From contig CAYNCU010000041.1 in NCBI GenBank assembly GCA_964395765.1, positions 1 through 22,618 on the forward strand: a DNA stretch of 22,618 bases. Reading direction: 5' to 3'. Under the pieces are notes generated by a model. It was not told the origin of the DNA, ran no database searches, and saw only the letters and a program-made list of their open reading frames with translations. Positions within the stretch are counted from its first letter, which is position 1. The number at the start of each line of letters is the position of its first letter. The stretch is from DATDPY01 sp964395765. Its GTDB lineage: Bacteria; Bacteroidota; Bacteroidia; Cytophagales; Cyclobacteriaceae. Of this stretch, positions 1-7,558 are shown piece by piece. The position numbers were made by a program, and so were the translations under genes.

Positions 1-77
1 GTTTTTGATTTATTGTACTTTACTCCGAGTGATTCAATTATTTTATTGTAATCTTCCATATGTAAGATTCTTTGCAT
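1..77 (-). CDS. N-terminus of unknown protein, cut by the window edge
   Basis: A minus-strand reading frame enters from the left edge. It can start at ATG 75-77 or at the in-frame ATG 57-59. From the second start it reads MEDYNKIIESLGVKYNKSK and then leaves the window. The stretch is too short to assign a family. Support for a real gene comes from a good Bacteroidota-type promoter (TTG, 18 nt, TATTTTTG) lying 90-120 bases upstream on the same strand, and from the absence of any competing frame here. Which ATG is used cannot be decided from the sequence; neither has a convincing ribosome binding site. Confidence 0.5.
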   Translation of the reverse strand, partial: MQRILHMEDYNKIIESLGVKYNKSK

Positions 78-107
78 AAGTACCGGAATATGGTATTATG
101 CCAAAGA

Positions 108-126
108 ATAGTTATACAATAACTAT
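108..126. repeat. Perfect 8-bp inverted repeat in the left-edge gene leader
   Basis: ATAGTTAT and ATAACTAT are separated by three bases. The repeat lies between the predicted promoter (166-194) and the start codon (77 or 59) of the left-edge gene. It could be an operator or a leader hairpin. It is AT-rich, so chance is not excluded. Confidence 0.35.
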
Positions 127-165
127 AGAAAAATTTATTATTCCAAATAACATATTGTAAAAGTA

Positions 166-194
166 CAAAAATATTTACATATGGTGATATTCAA
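166..194 (-). promoter_or_regulatory. Bacteroidota-type promoter for the left-edge gene
   Basis: On the minus strand, TTG (194-192) is followed after 18 nt by TATTTTTG (173-166). This matches the Bacteroidota -33/-7 consensus TTG...TAnnTTTG. It faces the left-edge gene and predicts a leader of roughly 80-100 nt. Confidence 0.5.
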
Positions 195-403
195 TTGTCA
201 TTTATCACAGTAATATATAATATAATTTTTCCAAGATATTACCTCGATTTTAATATCCCAGATCACATTCGGATATATTTTTTGAGGGTATTTAAGCTAA
301 AAAAAACCGATTTATGGATTATTTAGACCGATGTAGAACTTTTCCATTTAAGGGTATGCCGGATGTAATTCTACCGGGTTTTCTATAATTTCAAATTTTT
401 AAA
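195..403. other. AT-rich intergenic stretch, no gene seen
   Basis: This lies between the promoter of the left-edge gene and the terminator of the panC operon. It has stops in all frames, no coding pattern, no tRNA-like fold and no clear plus-strand promoter leading anywhere. The words CCGATTTATGG and CCGATGTAG near 307-340 share only a short prefix and do not form a repeat array. Confidence 0.5.
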
Positions 404-440
404 AACCCGACTTTACGGGGAAAAACCGGGAAGTCGGGTT
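404..440 (-). terminator. Rho-independent terminator of the panC operon
   Basis: The arms AACCCGACTT (404-413) and AAGTCGGGTT (431-440) pair perfectly over 10 bp around a 17-nt loop. Read on the minus strand, the hairpin begins 27 bases after the Zn-peptidase stop codon and runs straight into a T-rich tract (TTTTTAAAAATTTG), as expected for an intrinsic terminator in that direction. On the plus strand the hairpin is followed by GGGGAAG, so it looks unidirectional. Confidence 0.7.
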
Positions 441-466
441 GGGGAAGTTTATATATCGATTAAATA

Positions 467-1174
467 TTATCTTCTTGAGCCCCCGAGAAACATCATAATA
501 AAATAAATCAGCGTTACAAGTGAGCCAAGAGCGGCTACAACATAAGTAAGGGCTGCCCATTTTAAGGCATCCTTTGCCATATCATATTCTGCCGATGCAA
601 CTACTCCACGGCTGGAAATCCAGTTAAGACCCCTTCGGCTCGCATCGAATTCAACCGGTAATGTTACAAAGGAAAACAAAGTCAACACCAGGTAGCATCC
701 TATAATTAAGAGAATTACCGTATTAACCGGAAATGCGCTATATAAAAACCATGATCCGAAAATGCTAATTAGAACAATAAAATTCAGTATTCTGCCGCTA
801 ACATTCTGTATGGGGACTAGCATTGTCCTTAATTCCAGCATACTATAGCCGGTCGCATGCTGTACGGCATGCCCGCATTCATGAGCCGCCACTGCAGCGG
901 ATGCTGCCGAATGTCCGTTATAAACAGGTTCACTTAAATTAACCGTTTTAGTGGAGGGATTAAAATGATCGGACAAGGCGCCGTCAACACAGGTTACCTG
1001 TACATCATAAATACCGTTATCCCTGAGCATTTTTTCCGCAATCTCTTTACCACTTAAGCCTGATGCCAGAGGGGTTTGCGAATATTTTTTGAATTTCGCC
1101 TTAAGCCTCGAACTGATGGCAAAGCTTATGATCATGAATATGATCCCGATGAAAATTAAACCAAAATTAATCAT
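467..1174 (-). CDS. Membrane zinc metallopeptidase, YugP family
   Basis: This 235-residue membrane protein carries a zinc-protease HEXXH site, HECGH at residues 98-102, preceded by small residues as in the YugP / neutral zinc metallopeptidase family. The family's conserved LPVEFDAS stretch is at about 172-179; its Glu175 is a plausible third zinc ligand. Hydrophobic segments lie at about 3-22, 128-148, 150-174 and 208-230, so the catalytic site sits between the first and second. The start codon overlaps the rfaE2 stop as ATGA (1171-1174), which suggests translational coupling. It is the last gene of the panC operon. The substrate is unknown for the family; turnover of membrane or envelope proteins is an inference from topology and neighbours. 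Confidence 0.85.
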   Translation of the reverse strand: MINFGLIFIGIIFMIISFAISSRLKAKFKKYSQTPLASGLSGKEIAEKMLRDNGIYDVQVTCVDGALSDHFNPSTKTVNLSEPVYNGHSAASAAVAAHECGHAVQHATGYSMLELRTMLVPIQNVSGRILNFIVLISIFGSWFLYSAFPVNTVILLIIGCYLVLTLFSFVTLPVEFDASRRGLNWISSRGVVASAEYDMAKDALKWAALTYVVAALGSLVTLIYFIMMFLGGSRR

Positions 1175-1659
1175 TGATATGTATCTTTTATTTTTTTAAT
1201 AATTTCACTTGTTGAATATCCGGTGATCAGCTCGATGGTGATCACGTCTCCACCATAACCGTTAACGATATCAGCCCCTATAATGTTTTGCGGTGCATAA
1301 TCATTTCCTTTTACTAAAATATCCGGTTTTAAAGCTTTAATCAAATTATAAGGCGTGTCCTCATCAAACAGTATTACAGCATCGGTAAAAGCAAAGGAAG
1401 CCAGAATCCTGGAACGAGAACGTTCGTCCTGAACTGGTCTTTGTGGTCCTTTTATCCGGCGAATGCTGGCGTCTGTATTTAAACCTATAATGAGTTTTGT
1501 ACCTAATTCCCGCGCTTTTTCGAGATAATCAACATGTCCTAAATGAATAATATCGAAACATCCGTTGGTAAATACGACCTTTTCTCCCCCTTTTTTCCAT
1601 TCGGTGGTAATATCAATTCCTTGCTGAAGGGAAAGGATCTTATTTTGAGCCTTGCTCAT
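1171..1659 (-). CDS. rfaE2: D-glycero-beta-D-manno-heptose 1-phosphate adenylyltransferase
   Basis: This is a cytidylyltransferase-like nucleotidyltransferase of 162 residues. The signature FTNGCFDIIHLGH (residues 30-42) contains the HxGH nucleotide-binding motif (39-42), RSRILA follows at 82-87, and the C-terminal TGYSTSEII matches the (I/S)STS-type end motif of RfaE2/HldE. It should transfer AMP from ATP to heptose-1-phosphate, giving ADP-heptose for the LPS inner core. The kinase half that is fused in E. coli HldE is absent here and no rfaE1 is visible in the window. The start is ATG 1657-1659, inside the end of the flippase gene (20-bp overlap). A different nucleotidyltransferase substrate, such as glycerol-3-phosphate, is less likely given the length and the C-terminal motif. 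Confidence 0.85.
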   Translation of the reverse strand: MSKAQNKILSLQQGIDITTEWKKGGEKVVFTNGCFDIIHLGHVDYLEKARELGTKLIIGLNTDASIRRIKGPQRPVQDERSRSRILASFAFTDAVILFDEDTPYNLIKALKPDILVKGNDYAPQNIIGADIVNGYGGDVITIELITGYSTSEIIKKIKDTYQ

Positions 1660-2650
1660 TCTGACTATGTTTTTTTGTGATCAGCATACTGATTAACAGA
1701 CAAAGGCTGCCGGTAACAATGATGAATACTATTTGTGAAGTATGCATTAAGGTGGCATATACGATTCCGTCCTCATATTTAATACCATATAATAGTAATG
1801 CGCTACTTACAAAAATATGATACGTGCCTATTCCTCCCTGAACCGGAGCTGACATCCCTAAACCTCCGGCCATCAGAATAACCAGGCCGGCCAATGGACT
1901 TAACCCTGAAGTTGCAGGAAAAGAAAATATCATCACGTAGGACATCAGGTAATAAAATACCCAAATGAGCAGGGTGGTAATAAAAAAAACGAATTTATTT
2001 TCAACTTTCCTGATACTCATTAAACCATTGATCAGCTCGCCGATATACGGCTTGAGTTTTTTATATAATGAAGTCTGAACAATTTTATCCCAGCCTAACC
2101 AAACGGCGAATGCAATCCCAATAAAGAAAACGATGGCAATTGTCAGCCAGAGGTAAAGAGAGGTAGAGGTTGTATGCCCGGATTTTAGGAATAACCCCAT
2201 GAAAAATGAGCTGATTAAGCCGAATTGAAATAAAAGCGCGAATAATATTACAAGAACCAGCATGATCAGGTCGATTATTCTTTCGACAATTACTGTTCCG
2301 AATGAGGCCGGGATAGCTACTCCGTCAGTGCGTTTCAGCACAACACACCGGGTTACTTCACCCATTCGCGGAAGAGCGATATTGGCCATATATCCTACCA
2401 TCACGGAAAGAAATGTGTGTGAGGTTTTTATCTTATAACCGATAGGATTTAACATTAGAGTCCAGCGGTATGCCCTTAGTACATGGCTGATCAGGGCCAG
2501 GATCATTGACAGGTATACCCATCGGTAATCAGCAGCCTTGAGCCGGCCTATAATTTCTTTTAAGTTGAAGTTTTTAAAAGCAAGCCATAACAGTAACCCG
2601 GCAATTGCAAGCGTAGCTGTATATTTTAGAAATGATTTTATTGTTTTCAA
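1640..2650 (-). CDS. Flippase-like integral membrane protein (LPG synthase TM-region family)
   Basis: A 336-residue multi-pass protein with about eight hydrophobic segments, of the YbhN/AglD/MprF-N family (lysylphosphatidylglycerol synthase TM region). Conserved family features are visible: LRAYRWTLML (58-67), PRMGEVTR (94-101), VERIIDL (122-128) and a later Gly-rich PVQGGIGTYH. The soluble aminoacyl-transferase domain of MprF is missing, so lipid aminoacylation is unlikely; movement of a lipid or lipid-linked sugar is the usual suggestion for the stand-alone form. The only sensible start is TTG (2648-2650), because the panD stop is in the same frame just upstream. It lies 6 bp after panD and overlaps rfaE2 by 20 bp, suggesting envelope work together with ADP-heptose synthesis. 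Confidence 0.8.
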   Translation of the reverse strand: MKTIKSFLKYTATLAIAGLLLWLAFKNFNLKEIIGRLKAADYRWVYLSMILALISHVLRAYRWTLMLNPIGYKIKTSHTFLSVMVGYMANIALPRMGEVTRCVVLKRTDGVAIPASFGTVIVERIIDLIMLVLVILFALLFQFGLISSFFMGLFLKSGHTTSTSLYLWLTIAIVFFIGIAFAVWLGWDKIVQTSLYKKLKPYIGELINGLMSIRKVENKFVFFITTLLIWVFYYLMSYVMIFSFPATSGLSPLAGLVILMAGGLGMSAPVQGGIGTYHIFVSSALLLYGIKYEDGIVYATLMHTSQIVFIIVTGSLCLLISMLITKKHSQNEQGSK

Positions 2651-2656
2651 AGGTAA

Positions 2657-3004
2657 TCAGGCTACCCGGTTTAATTCATCGGGAAAAATAATGATTGGTT
2701 TGAATTTTTTGGCTTCATTAATTTCCATAGCGGCAAAGGACATAATGATGATTATATCCCCAACCTGAGCTTTTCGTGCGGCCGGACCATTTAAGCATAC
2801 CTGCCCGCTTCCTCTTTCACCTTTGATTACATAGGTATCGAGGCGCTCTCCGTTGTTTATATTGACCACCTGCACTTTCTCATTCTCAATCAGATTGGCC
2901 GCATCCATCAGGTCTTCATCCAGGGTAATGCTTCCCACATAATGGAGTTCTGCTTCAGTGATCCTGGCACGATGAATTTTTGATTTTAATATTTCTATGA
3001 TCAT
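2657..3004 (-). CDS. panD: Aspartate 1-decarboxylase
   Basis: This 115-residue pyruvoyl enzyme makes beta-alanine from L-aspartate for pantothenate synthesis. The self-cleavage site Gly24-Ser25 is present (YVGSITLDEDLM), with Ser25 becoming the pyruvoyl group. The catalytic-pocket residues of the family are also recognisable: the early Lys9 in ILKSKIHRARIT, and the YVIKGERGSGQVCLNGPAA block (about 58-76). Length is normal for the family (about 115-130). It follows panC by 24 bp, so beta-alanine production and its condensation with pantoate are encoded together. No panM/PanZ-type maturation factor is visible, as expected outside enterobacteria. Confidence 0.95.
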   Translation of the reverse strand: MIIEILKSKIHRARITEAELHYVGSITLDEDLMDAANLIENEKVQVVNINNGERLDTYVIKGERGSGQVCLNGPAARKAQVGDIIIIMSFAAMEINEAKKFKPIIIFPDELNRVA

Positions 3005-3028
3005 TAAAAGTATAGAATTACGACAAAA

Positions 3029-3883
3029 TTACTCATTTATTAATAGGTTATCGATCAATCTAACTTTCCCGCAATAGCCGGCAATACAAAAAGCAAGGTT
3101 CGGCTGATTCCTGTATTCGGCAATAAGTTCAAAAGTATCTGCATTGAACAATTCAAAATATTCAAGTTGCAAAACGGAATCCGCAGGAAAAAGGTTTCCA
3201 ATAAATTCCTTAATGGTACCAAGATCGCTACCCCCGGTAAGAAGCTCGCGGGCTTTTATCAGCGCTTTATAAAATAGAGTTGCTTGCTTACGGTTATCGG
3301 GGGATATCCGCAGGTTTCTTGAGGATAATGCCAGCCCATCGGCTTCCCTGAGGATAGGCATCCTTCTTAGTTGGATGGGATACGAAAGATCCTGTACAAG
3401 TTTCCTGATAATTGCAAATTGCTGAAGATCCTTTTGTCCGAAATAAGCCTTATCGGGTTGAATGATGTTGAAAAGTTTCGATACAATTAAGCCCACACCC
3501 TTAAAATGTCCCGGCCGGTATTTTCCTTCTCCTACAGTTTCCAGATACCCGAAATCAAAAGAGATATTGGCCGAATAATTTTCAGGATACATCTCATCGT
3601 TTTCTGGAGTAAATAAGGCATCACAATTTCCTGATTTAAGCCTTTCTACATCTTCTTCGAGCCTGACAGGATATTTAGCATAATCCTCACTATTGTTGAA
3701 TTGGGAGGGATTTACATAAATACTGCATACGGAAATATCGTTTTCCTCCCTGGAAGCGCGGATTAATGACATATGACCATCATGTAGGGCCCCCATGGTG
3801 GGAACAAATCCAATTCTCTTCCCTTTTCTTTTTTCTTCCCTTAAAAATTGGATGATTTCTGATTTTTTTCTGCAAATAATCAT
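3029..3883 (-). CDS. panC: Pantothenate synthetase (pantoate-beta-alanine ligase)
   Basis: A 284-residue cytosolic enzyme that condenses pantoate and beta-alanine using ATP via pantoyl-adenylate. The sequence shows FVPTMGALHDGH (26-37) with HxGH at 34-37, IYVNPSQF (55-62), RPGHFKGV (123-130), FGQKDLQQ (148-155) and ALSSRN (185-190), all in the usual order. Length matches the family. It is the first gene of the minus-strand operon with panD, the flippase, rfaE2 and the Zn peptidase. A perfect -7 box (TAGTTTTG, 3916-3909) lies 25 bases upstream of ATG 3881-3883. panB is not in the window. Confidence 0.97.
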   Translation of the reverse strand: MIICRKKSEIIQFLREEKRKGKRIGFVPTMGALHDGHMSLIRASREENDISVCSIYVNPSQFNNSEDYAKYPVRLEEDVERLKSGNCDALFTPENDEMYPENYSANISFDFGYLETVGEGKYRPGHFKGVGLIVSKLFNIIQPDKAYFGQKDLQQFAIIRKLVQDLSYPIQLRRMPILREADGLALSSRNLRISPDNRKQATLFYKALIKARELLTGGSDLGTIKEFIGNLFPADSVLQLEYFELFNADTFELIAEYRNQPNLAFCIAGYCGKVRLIDNLLINE

Positions 3884-3908
3884 GAGAAACAGCCTGATTT
3901 GGCGATAA

Positions 3909-3916
3909 CAAAACTA
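3909..3916 (-). promoter_or_regulatory. -7 box of the panC operon promoter
   Basis: TAGTTTTG on the minus strand is an exact match to TAnnTTTG, 25 bases before the panC start. I see no clear TTG at the expected -33 spacing, so only the -7 element is called. Confidence 0.45.
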
Positions 3917-3937
3917 ATCCTTTCCCTTTTACAGGGC

Positions 3938-3968
3938 TTGTTAATGGGTTATTTTTTGAGTATTTTTG
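3938..3968 (+). promoter_or_regulatory. Promoter of the GT5-like gene
   Basis: TTG (3938-3940), then 20 nt, then TATTTTTG (3961-3968): a good match to the Bacteroidota -33/-7 consensus. It ends 39 bases before the ATG at 4008. It overlaps the region holding the panC promoter on the other strand, so the two divergent transcription units may influence each other. Confidence 0.55.
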
Positions 3969-4007
3969 TGCGGCTTTTGTTTTTGAAATCAAGTTCGAAA
4001 TATAAAT

Positions 4008-4820
4008 ATGTCAAAACTTCGGATTCTCTATGTTGCTGCAGAAATCAATCCATTCTTAGAAACTTCAGATGTAGCCGCTTTCGTTAGAAAGCTCCCGCAG
4101 GCGATGCAGGAGCGTGGAATGGAAATAAGAATTCTTGTACCACGCTTTGGATTGATAAATGAAAGAAAGAACAGACTGCATGAAGTAGTTAGACTTTCCG
4201 GGATCAATATCGCGGTAGGAGAGGAAGAAAAGCCACTGATTATCAAAGTTGCTTCTATTCCCAATGCTAAACTTCAGGTTTACTTCATTGATAATGAAGA
4301 TTATTTCCTCAGGAAATCGGTTTTTTACGATAAGAATAACAAGTTTCATGAGGATAACGATGAAAGAGCCATATTCTTCTGCAAAGGGGTACTTGAAACT
4401 GTTAAAAAACTGGGTTGGTCTCCGGACATCGTTCATTGTAATGACTGGATGACAAGCCTGATCCCAATGTATCTTAAGACTACTTATAAAAATGACCCCT
4501 TGTTCCAGAATACCAAAACGGTATTCTCCGTTTATAATAATTATTGGGAACATAAATTCAACGGCGATTTGATCCATAAGGCCAAAATGATGGATATCGA
4601 TGATAAAATGCTGATGGGACTGGGCTCCGGCGATTTTGAGGGATTCATTAAAATAGGCATTGAATATGCGGACGCCGTGATTAAAAACGGTGAGGATTTT
4701 AGTGAAAAAATCAATAAGCTCTTTAAATCCATTCCAAGAGAGAAAAAAATCGATATCGCCGAAAAAGGAGAAAAGTTCGCTGATTCATACTATAACCTTT
4801 ATAACGAGCTTGCCCGTTAG
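4008..4820 (+). CDS. Degenerate N-terminal-only glycogen/starch synthase-like protein
   Basis: This 270-residue protein matches the N-terminal Rossmann domain of GT5 glycogen/starch synthases: MSKLRILYVAAEINPF, then VPRFGLINER, then KLQVYFIDNEDYF, DNDERAIFFCKGVLE (117-131) and PDIVHCNDW (139-147). Key catalytic features are missing. The nucleotide-sugar loop KxGGLxDV is replaced by E18-T-S-D-V-A-A-F, the HDWH motif reads NDWM (145-148), and the C-terminal GT-B domain with the second catalytic Glu is absent; a Lys-rich tail (about 236-258) ends the protein instead. From memory, similar stand-alone proteins occur next to panC in other Bacteroidota, so this is probably a conserved family and not a recent pseudogene. 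It is probably not a working glycogen synthase; a binding or regulatory role is possible. The upstream gene is panC, divergent. Confidence 0.75.
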   Translation: MSKLRILYVAAEINPFLETSDVAAFVRKLPQAMQERGMEIRILVPRFGLINERKNRLHEVVRLSGINIAVGEEEKPLIIKVASIPNAKLQVYFIDNEDYFLRKSVFYDKNNKFHEDNDERAIFFCKGVLETVKKLGWSPDIVHCNDWMTSLIPMYLKTTYKNDPLFQNTKTVFSVYNNYWEHKFNGDLIHKAKMMDIDDKMLMGLGSGDFEGFIKIGIEYADAVIKNGEDFSEKINKLFKSIPREKKIDIAEKGEKFADSYYNLYNELAR

Positions 4821-5000
4821 ACATTCGGTTTTTATTTCACGTCTTCCCGAGAGTTATAAAGCAAATTAATTGCCCGAAACGCTATACGTGTTCTTCTTTT
4901 GAAAGGGAAACCATCAAAAAATATTCATTATTGCCGGTTACATTCCCGGATTGTGAAAATCAGATCATAAAAAAATTATTATTATAAAACGGCCGGATTA

Positions 5001-6836
5001 ATGTGCGGGATTGTTGCTTATGCAGGCAAAGAAAATGTTGTGCCTTTCCTGATTAAAGGATTAAAACGCCTGGAATACAGGGGTTATGACAGCGCAGGAA
5101 TTGCCGTTAATTCTGGTACACTTCAGGTTTATAAGAAGAAGGGGAAAGTTGCCGATCTCGAGAAATTAATTTCGGATAAAAAACTTGAAGGCAACCTGGG
5201 CATAGGACATACCCGCTGGGCTACACACGGTGAACCCAATGATTCCAACGCGCATCCCCATTTATCCTCTGATGGAAAAATTGCCCTCGTGCATAACGGG
5301 ATTATTGAAAATTATCATACGCTAAAAGATGAATTGATTGTCAAAGGGCATGTTTTTAAAGGCGAAACGGATACAGAGGTCCTGGTTCATTTTATTGAGG
5401 AGATCTATAAAACAGAGAATTGTTCCCTCGAGGAAGCGGTCAGGATTGCTTTAAACCGGGTAATTGGGGCCTATGCTATCGTTGTTATTTCACAGGACGA
5501 GCCCACCATGCTGATTGCGGCGCGAAAATCAAGCCCGTTGGTAATCGGTATCCTTGATAAGGAATTTTTTATTGCCTCTGATGCGACACCGATTGTAGAA
5601 TATACACAGGAGGTAACCTATTTAAATGATCAGGAACTGGCGGTAATCAAGAACGATACCCTGACGGTAAAAGACCTGAATAATATCCATATAACTCCTT
5701 TTATTCATAAGCTGGACATGGATCTGGATTCCCTGGAAAAAGGGAATTATGATCATTTTATGCTGAAGGAAATTTTCGAACAGCCCGAATCCATAAAAAA
5801 CAGTATGCGTGGCCGGTTGAATGCCGGAGCCGGTTACCTGGTATTGGGCGGACTTGCCGCCAGTTTTGAGAATCTTGCTAAGGCGAAAAGAATTATAATG
5901 ATAGCCTGTGGCACCTCGTGGCACACCTGTATGGTGGCCGAATATTTTTTTGAAGAATACTGCCAGATCCCTGTAGAAGTGGAATACGCCTCTGAATTCA
6001 GGTACCGGAACCCTGTTATTTACAAAGACGATTTTTTCATTGCCGTATCGCAGTCCGGTGAAACCGCAGATACCCTGGCCGCCATTGACCTTGCCAAATC
6101 GAAATCAGCAACAGTACTTGGAATCTGTAATGTTGTGGGCTCCTCTATTGCACGGGCAACAAACGAAGGCGCTTTTACACATGCAGGGCCTGAGATTGGC
6201 GTTGCCAGCACCAAGGCGTTTACTTCACAACTGATCGTATTATTCATGATGGGTTTGAAAATATCATTTTATAAAGGGTTAATTTCGGAGAAAAGGTTTC
6301 GGGAATTATTAACAAGTCTCGAAGATATTCCCGGTAAGGTTCTCAGGGCACTGAGATTTAATGATAAAATAAAACAACTGGCTTTTCTGTATAAGGATTC
6401 TTCAAACATGCTATACCTTGGCAGGGGTTATAATTTTCCGGTTGCCCTTGAAGGTGCCTTAAAGCTTAAGGAAATTTCTTATATCCATGCAGAGGGATAC
6501 CCGGCTGCTGAAATGAAGCATGGACCTATTGCACTGATTGATGAAAATATGCCGGTAATTTTTCTGGCCACGAAAGACAGTACCTATGAAAAAATAATTG
6601 CCAATATTCAGGAAGTAAAGGCGAGAAAAGGTAAAATTATTGCCATAATCACCGAGGGTGATTCCTATATGCCCACCCTGGTTGATCATTATATTGAAAT
6701 TCCAGCCGTTGAAGAACCATTTTACCCGCTTTTAACGGTCATCCCCTTGCAATTATTGGCCTATCATATTGCAATTTTACGGGGTTGCAATGTAGATCAA
6801 CCCAGAAACCTTGCTAAATCGGTAACTGTCGAATAA
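5001..6836 (+). CDS. glmS: Glutamine-fructose-6-phosphate aminotransferase (isomerizing)
   Basis: A full-length 611-residue enzyme that makes glucosamine-6-phosphate, the entry point to UDP-GlcNAc for peptidoglycan and LPS. The glutaminase domain starts MCGIVAYAG, with Cys2 becoming the N-terminal nucleophile. It includes GHTRWATHG (69-77), HNGIIENY (98-105) and GETDTE (121-126). Two SIS sugar-isomerase domains follow, with ACGTSWHT, SQSGETADTLAA, GRGYNFPVALEGALKLKE and AEGYPAAEMKHGP. The C-terminus PRNLAKSVTVE is canonical. Because the N-terminal Cys is essential, ATG 5001 is certain as the start. No glmS ribozyme is recognisable in the 180 bases upstream. It is 22 bp from the convergent VTT gene. 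Confidence 0.98.
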   Translation: MCGIVAYAGKENVVPFLIKGLKRLEYRGYDSAGIAVNSGTLQVYKKKGKVADLEKLISDKKLEGNLGIGHTRWATHGEPNDSNAHPHLSSDGKIALVHNGIIENYHTLKDELIVKGHVFKGETDTEVLVHFIEEIYKTENCSLEEAVRIALNRVIGAYAIVVISQDEPTMLIAARKSSPLVIGILDKEFFIASDATPIVEYTQEVTYLNDQELAVIKNDTLTVKDLNNIHITPFIHKLDMDLDSLEKGNYDHFMLKEIFEQPESIKNSMRGRLNAGAGYLVLGGLAASFENLAKAKRIIMIACGTSWHTCMVAEYFFEEYCQIPVEVEYASEFRYRNPVIYKDDFFIAVSQSGETADTLAAIDLAKSKSATVLGICNVVGSSIARATNEGAFTHAGPEIGVASTKAFTSQLIVLFMMGLKISFYKGLISEKRFRELLTSLEDIPGKVLRALRFNDKIKQLAFLYKDSSNMLYLGRGYNFPVALEGALKLKEISYIHAEGYPAAEMKHGPIALIDENMPVIFLATKDSTYEKIIANIQEVKARKGKIIAIITEGDSYMPTLVDHYIEIPAVEEPFYPLLTVIPLQLLAYHIAILRGCNVDQPRNLAKSVTVE

Positions 6837-6858
6837 GGACTGCTTTAAAATTTTATTT

Positions 6859-7431
6859 TTAATACAGATTTGCCTCCCAGAATACCCATGTATAAATTAA
6901 AAATCTAATAAAACGAGCCAGTGCATAAAGGGCATAGCGCCTGAACGGATAATTTACAGATCCCATCAACATAGCAGTTCCCGAATAGGGAACCGGTGTC
7001 ATGGAAGCCACAATAATCAGAAAGAAGCCATAGTTATTTAGATAGTAATTATACTTTTCAAGATATTTTCTTTTAAAATACCGGAAAAGCAGGGTTTTGT
7101 TCAATTTTTTTCCGAACCAGAAAGCAAGTAGTCCCGCGCAATAAGATATGATCGATAAAAGGATAGCATAATGGAGGTATATATCTAGTTTTTCAAAATG
7201 AGTGGCCCAGATAAAAAAGATTTCCGGGGGAATTATTCCGACAATAATTTCGGAAGCGCTGAAAATAAAGATAACAAGCAGGTTATTGTCATATACCGGT
7301 TCGAGCCAGGCAAGAAAGTCAGGCTTGATAATTTTTTTAAATAGAATGAACAGGGAAACAAATAATATTAACAATACAACCCCTCTTAAAAGCTGGTTAA
7401 TTAAAAACTTATTTTTGGACTGATTTATCAT
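6859..7431 (-). CDS. VTT-domain (DedA/SNARE-associated-like) membrane protein
   Basis: A 190-residue integral membrane protein with hydrophobic segments at about 13-32, 50-74, 84-107, 134-156 and 166-185. The region from GIIPPE (65-70) to the end resembles the VTT/DedA fold: a re-entrant helix, then TPVPYSGTAMLMGSVNYP (145-162), and a final RFIRFLIYTW helix. The Arg residues of the canonical DedA motif FxRFxPxxR are replaced (Ser143, Tyr149), so it sits nearer the divergent YqaA-like branch. DedA/VTT proteins scramble or flip lipids; that role here is inferred. It starts at ATG 7429-7431 and is monocistronic, divergent from apt and convergent with glmS. Confidence 0.75.
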   Translation of the reverse strand: MINQSKNKFLINQLLRGVVLLILFVSLFILFKKIIKPDFLAWLEPVYDNNLLVIFIFSASEIIVGIIPPEIFFIWATHFEKLDIYLHYAILLSIISYCAGLLAFWFGKKLNKTLLFRYFKRKYLEKYNYYLNNYGFFLIIVASMTPVPYSGTAMLMGSVNYPFRRYALYALARFIRFLIYTWVFWEANLY

Positions 7432-7558
7432 TACTGGCGATATAAAGTTGAATATTATTAAAGTTAGAACAATTGATTTACTAATTTTATTCCGGTTCTG
7501 ATAAAATAACTAAAATATTTTTACAGGCTTAAATTTTAACAGCAAAACCCAGATTTCA

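Noticed and set aside
4065..4577. A 170-codon minus-strand frame antisense to the GT5-like gene
   Set aside because: The plus-strand protein has clear GT5-domain similarity and a promoter; the antisense frame has neither.
4821..5000. A glmS ribozyme or riboswitch upstream of glmS
   Set aside because: The 180 bases are AT-rich with no conserved ribozyme core or double-pseudoknot pattern that I can recognise, and the glmS ribozyme is known mainly from Firmicutes.
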